DNA from: Candidatus Heimdallarchaeota archaeon LC_3 | GTDB lineage: Archaea; Asgardarchaeota; Heimdallarchaeia; Hodarchaeales; LC-3 | DNA: 5,046 nucleotides | Reading direction: 5' to 3' | Assembly: GCA_001940645.1 (NCBI GenBank) | Contig: MDVS01000097.1 | Coordinates: forward strand, 1 to 5,046 | In this document: in pieces, positions 1 through 4,797 of the stretch | Position numbering within the stretch: position 1 is the stretch's first letter | Layout of the letters: each line of letters begins with the position of its first letter | Program-made: the position numbers and the translations under genes | Notes under the pieces: model-generated | Seen by the model: the letters and a program-made list of their open reading frames with translations, nothing else | Databases searched by the model: none | Told to the model about the DNA's origin: nothing

Positions 1-545
1 GTTGGAAAAAATATTCTAAGATCATCTCCTTCAAATTTCTTGGAATTTCTAGGAGTAAAGTACTGAACATCCCAAATTCGAGGAAGATAAATTGAATTTT
101 TTATCCTTAATTTTTCTACAAAAGGTTTGTGAATGGGCCAAACGTAAACAAATTGATCCGCCTTTCTATACGCTCTTCGTAGCAGATAACCTGTAATCGA
201 TCTTTCAAATGCTTTTATTCTAAGATCATCTCCGCCACTTTGGGCAACATAAGGTTTCTTCGATAACATGGCATGAATTGGAACCGCATTATATGCATGA
301 ATGATATCGTACTTTCTCATCATCTTGATTATATTGAAAATTTTTGTTCGTTTGTTTATTTCTCCAAAAATTACCCACTCTGGATAGGAATCCAATTCCT
401 GATCATGTAGAAGGGGATCATTAATTGATGCACTACCACTTATGATTTGTTTTGAAATCAATAAATCTGCCTCAATTCCTCTTTTACGAAGCTCCTTTGC
501 CATTACATAACCAAAATTAGAGTTTCCTGCTTGTAAAATTCTCAA
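1..545 (-). CDS. GT4-type glycosyltransferase, N-terminal part (3' end outside window)
   Basis: Reading on the minus strand from 545 gives 181 intact codons running off the left edge. The protein starts (M)RILQAGN and carries ELRKRGIEADLL (19-30), YPEWVIF (54-60), YDIIHAYNAVPI (79-90), KKPYVAQSGGDDLR (96-109) and LLRRAYRKAD (121-130). This is the N-terminal acceptor-side Rossmann domain of a GT-B fold glycosyltransferase; the nucleotide-sugar half is missing. It aligns over its whole length with the complete glycosyltransferase at 3517-4641, so the two are paralogs. The start is TTG: the codon just before it is an in-frame TAA, and the TTG falls exactly where the paralog has its ATG. The next in-frame ATG (codon 15) would remove the conserved ILQAGN strand. 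A TATA-like box lies about 30 bases upstream, suggesting leaderless transcription. Presumed role: adding a sugar to a cell-surface glycan on the cytoplasmic side of the membrane; donor and acceptor unknown. Confidence 0.88.
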   Translation of the reverse strand, partial: MRILQAGNSNFGYVMAKELRKRGIEADLLISKQIISGSASINDPLLHDQELDSYPEWVIFGEINKRTKIFNIIKMMRKYDIIHAYNAVPIHAMLSKKPYVAQSGGDDLRIKAFERSITGYLLRRAYRKADQFVYVWPIHKPFVEKLRIKNSIYLPRIWDVQYFTPRNSKKFEGDDLRIFFP

Positions 546-566
546 TTAATTCAACATTTTTTGATT

Positions 567-575
567 CCTTTAAAA
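567..575 (-). promoter_or_regulatory. TATA-like promoter of the left glycosyltransferase
   Basis: On the minus strand the bases read TTTTAAAGG. The centre of the box is about 26 bases before the TTG at 545, the spacing expected between an archaeal TATA box and a transcription start, so the mRNA would begin at or next to the start codon. No Shine-Dalgarno sequence precedes the TTG. Two similar CCTTAAA boxes (593-599 and 602-608 on the plus strand) lie just upstream and could be further factor-binding sites or simple AT-rich noise. Confidence 0.45.
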
Positions 576-654
576 CTGTTTTAATTTTTCTACCTTAAAA
601 TCCTTAAAGCTAACATTATCAAAAATTTTAAAGTTATATATTTACTAAGAACTC

Positions 655-662
655 TTTATAAT
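655..662 (+). promoter_or_regulatory. TATA-like promoter of the C5-epimerase gene
   Basis: TTTATAAT begins 25 bases before the ATG at 680, close to the 26 and 27 bases seen for the other two plus-strand genes in this window. It suggests a leaderless or near-leaderless mRNA; there is no Shine-Dalgarno sequence before the ATG. A second AT-rich box, TTATATATTTA at 634-644, would give a leader of about 15 bases and is the alternative. Confidence 0.45.
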
Positions 663-679
663 TATCTGAAACGAATAAT

Positions 680-1597
680 ATGAGGAATTCTATTTTTTTA
701 CAAAAATTATTTTCATCATTACCTAAACCTATTTTATCTTCAATAGTTTCTTCTTATATCAAAATTAAAAGTCCTTATAACAAACACAAGGAGCATAAGA
801 GATTTATTTTTGATGAAAATGGAATCCCATCAATTGAATATGGCAAAATTAATGATATCAAAATAGGAATTCAACGAAATCCAGTTACCATTAGTCAGCA
901 GACAATGACTTACTATAAGCAACTTCAAAAAAAATCAACTAATCAAATTAAGGAGAAGTTGTTAAATTGCGCTAATTGGCTGGTAACAAATTCTGTTCCT
1001 GTTAAAAATTATTCTTTACTTTATTACAATTTCCCTTGGCCAGCATATAATTTAGAAAAACCCTGGGTTTCAGCTATGGCCCAAGGTCAAGCAATTCAAG
1101 CATTGATCAATGCACATAAAATTCTGGAAGATGAAAAATACCTTGAAACCGCAAAACTACTACTTAATTCATTTCATGTAGAAACAACAGATGGGGGTAT
1201 TACCTACAAAGATAATTCTGATAGGTGGTGGTATGAAGAATATGCATCTAAAAAAGGTAAAAAATCCAGAGTACTTAATGGAATGATTTTTGCATTGTTT
1301 GGGATTTACGATTATTATTGTTACCAGAAAGACCCGGATGCAGAATTTTTGTTTCAACAAGGAATTAGAGCATTAAAAAACGATTTACCAAGATATGATT
1401 ATGGAAAAGGGTATTCATATTATGATTTACTTCAAAATCCAGCAAGAAAATATCATAAAATACATGTGGAGCAATTATCACAGTTGTACGAAATTACTGC
1501 CGAGGAAATTTTTAAAACATATTTTGAACGTTGGAAAAATTTTGATTATAATAAAAATATGTCAAATTTAATTATAGAAGATATATTGAAACAATAA
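680..1597 (+). CDS. D-glucuronyl C5-epimerase-domain protein
   Basis: The 305-residue protein matches, by motif recall, the C-terminal catalytic domain of D-glucuronyl C5-epimerases, which invert C5 of glucuronate to iduronate within heparan-type chains. Seen in order: WVSAMAQGQA (129-138), DGGI (171-174), WYEEY (184-188), RVLNGMIFALFGIYD (197-211), LPRYDYGKGYSYYDL (236-250), YHKIHVEQL (258-266) and ERWKNF (283-288). The Glu-Tyr pair in WYEEY corresponds to the Glu/Tyr pair implicated in catalysis in the animal enzyme, and the Tyr-rich 240-260 stretch to its other active-site Tyr region. The alpha/alpha-toroid part fills about residues 85-290. The first 30 residues are mildly amphipathic; I see no clear signal peptide or membrane helix, so it probably acts in the cytoplasm on a lipid-linked or growing glycan. 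Its stop lies 3 bases from the stop of the convergent sulfotransferase. The fold is clear; the true substrate is inferred. Confidence 0.9.
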   Translation: MRNSIFLQKLFSSLPKPILSSIVSSYIKIKSPYNKHKEHKRFIFDENGIPSIEYGKINDIKIGIQRNPVTISQQTMTYYKQLQKKSTNQIKEKLLNCANWLVTNSVPVKNYSLLYYNFPWPAYNLEKPWVSAMAQGQAIQALINAHKILEDEKYLETAKLLLNSFHVETTDGGITYKDNSDRWWYEEYASKKGKKSRVLNGMIFALFGIYDYYCYQKDPDAEFLFQQGIRALKNDLPRYDYGKGYSYYDLLQNPARKYHKIHVEQLSQLYEITAEEIFKTYFERWKNFDYNKNMSNLIIEDILKQ

Positions 1598-1600
1598 TAT

Positions 1601-2494
1601 TTATTTATCCCACCCAAAATTTCTGCCCAATAATTTGTTTAATCTTTCATTATGGGGTTTAAAATAATCCACTAATTTCTTTCTTATTGTAGGGTCGAGA
1701 GGGGGTTTATTGTCGTAATAATTGTATTTTTTATATTTTTGCAATTCCCAATTTGGTAAATTTAAAAATTTTAAAGTTGTTTTAAAAATTGATGAAGGGT
1801 CATTGTAAAAATCTTCGCTCCTTAGAATCAGAATTTGATCTTTTGGAAAAGAATTAAGCCATCCTCTTAGTTTATCAACGTATATGCCCGAAGATAAATA
1901 TGAATAATTATGGTAATCCATACTATAATAATTCTTATTGTTAATCATCTTTTCCCATTCACCTTCTATTCTTTTAGATTCAATTTCTATAGCATCTTCA
2001 AAAGACAAGTTTTCCCGTCCGATGTTTACTATTTTAAAATATTGTGAATAAGCTCTATCAATAGGATTTCTTAACATTACTATTAATTTAGCATGTGGAA
2101 TAGTTTTTTTTATTCTATCAGATGCTAAAGGATGATGAATATATGTTGCACTTCCCTCTCCTGTCAAAAAATAATTCCTAAAATGTTTCCTTATTTGGTA
2201 TTTGTAGAGTAAAGTAGGAAAGTATCGCTTATACCAATTTATGCCCTTCTCAAAGTTAGCTCCAAAAAAAAAGATTTCTTTTTTTAATGGTGGAGCGACT
2301 GAGGGATGTTGAATTAAATAATTATAAAGCGATGTAGTTCCACATCTAGGAAATCCAATAATAATAAAGGATGGTAATATTCGAATTGAACTTGTTAGGT
2401 GTCTGAATTTTAATGACATTTTTTTCAATATCCGATTAGCATGAAAATTTTCAGATTTCATTGGTGCTTCATTGCTCTGATAACTATTTTTCAT
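1601..2494 (-). CDS. PAPS-dependent carbohydrate sulfotransferase, heparan-sulfate sulfotransferase-like
   Basis: The 297-residue protein would transfer sulfate from PAPS to a sugar. The 5'-phosphosulfate loop is FIIIGFPRCGTTSLYNYL (43-60), with Arg50 where heparan sulfotransferases usually have Lys. KEIFFF (72-77) matches the K/E-E-x-x-F-F motif holding the catalytic Glu (E73) of 3-O- and N-sulfotransferases, and is followed by KGINWYKRYFP (83-93), close to the KGIxWYxxFFP stretch of the animal N-sulfotransferase domain. SATY (115-118), the 3'-phosphate site LRNPIDRAYSQY (141-152; R142, S150), SGIYVDKLRGWL (202-213) and ILILRSEDF (221-229) complete the domain. No signal peptide is seen, as expected for use of cytosolic PAPS. 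The ATG at 2494 is taken as the start, but Met12 (2461) or Met26 (2419) would also leave the domain whole. It converges on the C5-epimerase and lies downstream of the methyltransferase, probably in one transcript. Family sure; sulfated position unknown. Confidence 0.92.
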   Translation of the reverse strand: MKNSYQSNEAPMKSENFHANRILKKMSLKFRHLTSSIRILPSFIIIGFPRCGTTSLYNYLIQHPSVAPPLKKEIFFFGANFEKGINWYKRYFPTLLYKYQIRKHFRNYFLTGEGSATYIHHPLASDRIKKTIPHAKLIVMLRNPIDRAYSQYFKIVNIGRENLSFEDAIEIESKRIEGEWEKMINNKNYYSMDYHNYSYLSSGIYVDKLRGWLNSFPKDQILILRSEDFYNDPSSIFKTTLKFLNLPNWELQKYKKYNYYDNKPPLDPTIRKKLVDYFKPHNERLNKLLGRNFGWDK

Positions 2495-2501
2495 TTTACC
2501 G

Positions 2502-2534
2502 ATTAAATAATTATCATTGTTAATTCATTAAAAC
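2502..2534 (-). promoter_or_regulatory. Possible TATA boxes before the sulfotransferase gene
   Basis: In the 74-base gap after the methyltransferase, the minus strand has TTTTAATG (2534-2527) and TTATTTAAT (2510-2502). The first would start RNA about 14 bases before the ATG at 2494. The second would start RNA inside the reading frame near 2484-2480 and would favour Met12 (2461) as the start. Both are weak, and the gene may instead be expressed by read-through from the methyltransferase promoter. Confidence 0.2.
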
Positions 2535-2568
2535 TTCAAGTTTCAACGAATTACAGTTGAATTTCCTT

Positions 2569-3339
2569 TTATTTTTTAGCCCAAATTTCAAAAACATTGG
2601 TTAGTCCTAGGTATTTTTTGGGATAGAAAGGGTGTTTCTTAATGTTTTCATTAAATTGAATATGCCCTTCTTCAGCATTAATCACTTCTCTAAATCCAAC
2701 TATTCTCATATATCTTGCAAGGGATTTTGGTGATAGAATAATGTTCCCATTTCGATTTTTCTTTTTTCCAGTCAGATAATATTCTATTGAAGCAGAAATG
2801 GTTTCTAGAGAATGTATTCGAGAATTAAAATCCTTGGCTGAGCTATGACCAGTAATTAGGTTATACAGATACCAACCCAAACCGTTAGCTACAACATAAA
2901 CAATTCCATCAGGTTTGAGAACTCGATAGAATTCCTTAATACTTTTTTTAAAATCTGTCCTATAAATCACACTGTAACATATTATAGCATCAAAAACCTT
3001 ATTGTTAAAAGGAAGCCTTTCGATGCTGCCTACCTTATAAGAAATGTTATTTTTTTCATTTAATTGTAATATGGATTTTGCAATTGTTACTTTCTTACGG
3101 TCAGCATCTATAGCATGAATATTTTTGTTAAGATTACTCAATGCTAAAGTCCATTGACCAAAGCCACATCCTGCATCTAAGACATTGTTTTTATTCTTAA
3201 TTTTTAATAATGATAATCTATTTTCATATATCCAAGGAGGCGTAGAATAAACCCTCTTAAAGAATTGCTTATCAATTTCACTGTCAAACCTAAACTTTGC
3301 TAATAATTTTTTAGAATCATTTGGAAAATATTTTTTCAA
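2569..3339 (-). CDS. Class I SAM-dependent methyltransferase
   Basis: The 256-residue protein has the Rossmann methyltransferase core: motif I VLDAGCGFGQ (53-62) binding SAM, the acidic end of strand 2 at AIDAD (76-80), GSIERLPF (104-111), FDAIICYSVIY (116-126) as motif IV, and EFYRVLKPDGIVYVVAN (136-152) as motifs V-VI. This is the Methyltransf_11/25 type, found on small molecules, lipids and sugars; the substrate cannot be read from the sequence. In this context O-methylation or methyl-esterification of a glycan sugar is plausible; methyl-esterified hexuronate occurs in Haloferax N-glycans. The start is a TTG: going upstream the frame meets TAG at 3358-3360 with no ATG or GTG between, and the first internal ATG is codon 211. 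A TATA-like box lies a few bases further upstream than for a strictly leaderless start. The sulfotransferase follows after 74 bases on the same strand. Confidence 0.87.
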   Translation of the reverse strand: MKKYFPNDSKKLLAKFRFDSEIDKQFFKRVYSTPPWIYENRLSLLKIKNKNNVLDAGCGFGQWTLALSNLNKNIHAIDADRKKVTIAKSILQLNEKNNISYKVGSIERLPFNNKVFDAIICYSVIYRTDFKKSIKEFYRVLKPDGIVYVVANGLGWYLYNLITGHSSAKDFNSRIHSLETISASIEYYLTGKKKNRNGNIILSPKSLARYMRIVGFREVINAEEGHIQFNENIKKHPFYPKKYLGLTNVFEIWAKK

Positions 3340-3366
3340 CTCATCTACAAAGACTAACTAATTTTA

Positions 3367-3374
3367 ATATAAAT
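3367..3374 (-). promoter_or_regulatory. TATA-like promoter of the methyltransferase (and perhaps sulfotransferase)
   Basis: The minus strand reads ATTTATAT. RNA would start near 3344, about 5 bases before the TTG at 3339. This supports the TTG start, since no ATG or GTG is available in that frame. No Shine-Dalgarno sequence is visible. Confidence 0.42.
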
Positions 3375-3395
3375 TCAATATTTCGTTATCAATTA

Positions 3396-3410
3396 TTCCT
3401 TAATTAGGAA
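3396..3410. repeat. Short inverted repeat in divergent promoter region
   Basis: TTCCT-TAATT-AGGAA is an imperfect 15-base palindrome with perfect 5-base arms. It sits 22 bases upstream of the methyltransferase TATA box and 8 bases before the plus-strand TTTTAAATA box, a position where a dimeric regulator could act on both directions. The element is short and the region is AT-rich, so chance is quite possible. Confidence 0.3.
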
Positions 3411-3417
3411 AACGTTG

Positions 3418-3426
3418 TTTTAAATA
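3418..3426 (+). promoter_or_regulatory. Upstream TATA box (distal promoter or small transcript)
   Basis: TTTTAAATA is one of the two best TATA-box matches in the window, but it is about 98 bases before the glycosyltransferase ATG. RNA would begin near 3445 and so carry a leader of about 70 bases. It could be a second, distal promoter of the glycosyltransferase or drive a small RNA. A 15-codon reading frame (ATG 3439 to TAG 3484-3486) lies just downstream, but its ATG is too near the box to be included in the RNA. Confidence 0.35.
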
Positions 3427-3490
3427 CCCATACCTTTGATGCTATCAAAAAATTTGAATATATTGTCTAAGAAAAAAGTGAAATAGAAGG

Positions 3491-3498
3491 TTAAATAT
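3491..3498 (+). promoter_or_regulatory. TATA-like promoter of the complete glycosyltransferase
   Basis: TTAAATAT begins 26 bases before the ATG at 3517, consistent with a leaderless mRNA. No Shine-Dalgarno sequence is needed or clearly present. Confidence 0.5.
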
Positions 3499-3516
3499 TC
3501 ATTTCAGAAGAGTAAC

Positions 3517-4641
3517 ATGAAAATTCTACATGCTGGAAATACTGCTAATGTGGGATACCAAACCACAAAACAACTTCGAAAAAATGGGATCGAATCCGAA
3601 CTATTATTGGAATCATCAGGAATGAATAAACTCACTAATATTGATCCTGACTTGAAAAATGAATACCCAAACTGGGTATTTTTCTTTAATAAAAAAAAGC
3701 ATTTTTGGAAAATGAAAATAATTACAACTATGAGAGATAAAAAATATGATTTAATTCATACCTATGGAGAATTGCCTATTTTTGCTTACTTTTCTGGCAA
3801 ACCATTTGTAGTTCAGGCTCTTGGAAGTGACTTTAGAGAAAAAGCTGTTTCTAATTCCCTTATTGGATTACTTCTAAGAAGAGCATACAAAAAAGCAAAG
3901 ATAATTCTTTTTTCAATGCCAGATCATATACCAATTTATCATAAATTAGGTTTAAAAAATGGAATATTTCTTCCGCTCATTGTAAATTCCAATTTTTTCA
4001 AACCACTTAATTTGGAACGTACTGAGTATACTGACGAATTAGTCGTATTACATGCTACTAATCTTGAATGGAGACTCAAAAGGAATGATATTCTTATCAA
4101 AGGATTTGCTGAATTTGTAAAAACAAATCCACAATCACTTTTGATTATTATTGACAGAGGAGTTGATTCTGAAAAGACAAAACAATTAGTAAATTCATTA
4201 GGATTGGCTAAAAAGGTGAAGTATATCAAAGGTCCATTAAATTCTACAGAAATGCGTCATTATTATAACACTGCCGACATAGTTGCAGATGCCTTTCATT
4301 TTCCTGCGATAAGCGGTACCACAAACGAATCTCTCTGTTGTGAAAAGCCTGTCATTGCATATTATCCTACAAAAGAATTTGAAGAAGTCTATCCTGAACA
4401 ACCTCCAATACTTAATGCTTCAACTGATTCAGAAGTAAAACAACAATTAGAAATGTTAGTAGATATTAAAAAGAGAATTGAAATTGGCAAAAAAGGCCGT
4501 GATTGGATTTTAAAATATAATAATCCTGATTTCTATTCAAACAAACTCAAGATCATGTATCAATCAGTGCTAAATGGTGATAAAATTGAACAAATTCGTG
4601 AAAATTTACGTCAAGTCACCCCTTTAAAAAAAATCAATTGA
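3517..4641 (+). CDS. GT4-type glycosyltransferase (GT-B fold)
   Basis: The 374-residue protein is a normal length for a GT-B glycosyltransferase of the GT4 type. The N-terminal domain opens MKILHAGNTANVGY and contains YDLIHTYGELPIFA (77-90), KPFVVQALGSDFR (95-107) and LLRRAYKKAK (119-128). The C-terminal donor domain starts near LVVLHATNLEWRLKRND (175-191) and includes VKYIKGPL (234-241), MRHYYNTADIVADAF (246-260) and GTTNESLCCEKPVIAYYP (267-284), equivalent to the EGFG..EAMACGKPVIA region. The second Glu of the EX7E motif is E271; the first is not conserved (position 263 is Pro), so donor contacts may differ from the textbook family. No signal peptide or membrane helix is evident, so it is probably a cytoplasmic or peripheral enzyme. 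It is a paralog of the partial gene at 1-545 and transcribed away from the modification genes. The ATG is supported by the TATA box spacing and by alignment with the paralog. Donor and acceptor sugars are unknown. Confidence 0.92.
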   Translation: MKILHAGNTANVGYQTTKQLRKNGIESELLLESSGMNKLTNIDPDLKNEYPNWVFFFNKKKHFWKMKIITTMRDKKYDLIHTYGELPIFAYFSGKPFVVQALGSDFREKAVSNSLIGLLLRRAYKKAKIILFSMPDHIPIYHKLGLKNGIFLPLIVNSNFFKPLNLERTEYTDELVVLHATNLEWRLKRNDILIKGFAEFVKTNPQSLLIIIDRGVDSEKTKQLVNSLGLAKKVKYIKGPLNSTEMRHYYNTADIVADAFHFPAISGTTNESLCCEKPVIAYYPTKEFEEVYPEQPPILNASTDSEVKQQLEMLVDIKKRIEIGKKGRDWILKYNNPDFYSNKLKIMYQSVLNGDKIEQIRENLRQVTPLKKIN

Positions 4642-4768
4642 TAAATCATTTAACAGAATAATAAATTTAGGTAATAAATTATTAAATTGCATTTGTAAAA
4701 TGGTTAAGTCTATTTGAAATTTTTAAAAATTATTCTGAAAAATTATTAGCAAATTTTTACTAAAAACC
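4642..4768. other. AT-rich intergenic stretch
   Basis: About 130 bases with no credible reading frame or RNA gene. It holds a perfect 14-base AT palindrome (4718-4731) and short T-runs (4720-4724, 4754-4758) that might end transcription of the glycosyltransferase; archaeal terminators are often plain T-tracts. No GC-rich hairpin is present. Confidence 0.4.
4718..4731. repeat. Perfect 14-bp AT palindrome, possible terminator region
   Basis: AATTTTTAAAAATT is identical to its reverse complement. It lies 77 bases after the glycosyltransferase stop. In such AT-rich DNA it may be chance; a weak hairpin plus T-run terminator or a factor-binding site are alternatives. Confidence 0.25.
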
Positions 4769-4778
4769 TTTTTAAATA
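4769..4778 (+). promoter_or_regulatory. Strong TATA-box promoter of the sugar-nucleotide epimerase
   Basis: TTTTTAAATA (core TTTAAATA at 4771-4778) is a near-ideal archaeal TATA box. RNA would start at about 4798-4800. The box core begins 27 bases before a GTG at 4798 but only 15 bases before the ATG at 4786, so it favours the GTG as a leaderless start. Confidence 0.6.
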
Positions 4779-4797
4779 AATTAAAATGAAATTATTT

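Noticed and set aside
1169..1360. 63-codon minus-strand open frame inside the C5-epimerase gene
   Set aside because: It lies wholly antisense to a strongly supported gene, has no recognisable motif, and is cysteine/isoleucine/phenylalanine-rich as expected from the reverse of AT-rich coding DNA.
3439..3486. 15-codon frame (ATG to TAG) between the divergent promoters
   Set aside because: The ATG is only 20 bases after the start of the TATA box, so the predicted RNA would begin after it; there is no ribosome binding site and the composition is that of random AT-rich DNA.
546..3516. Possible invertible segment bounded by the two inverted glycosyltransferase paralogs
   Set aside because: The nucleotide match between the two genes is broken by many substitutions and small gaps, with no long identical stretch for recombination, and no recombinase gene is present.
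3939..4229. 96-codon minus-strand open frame inside the glycosyltransferase gene
   Set aside because: Antisense to a well-supported gene, with no domain motif or promoter of its own.
4654..4737. Inverted repeat CAGAATAAT (4654-4662) / ATTATTCTG (4729-4737)
   Set aside because: Nine-base arms separated by 66 bases in very AT-rich DNA; no extension of the match and no sign of a mobile element or structured RNA.
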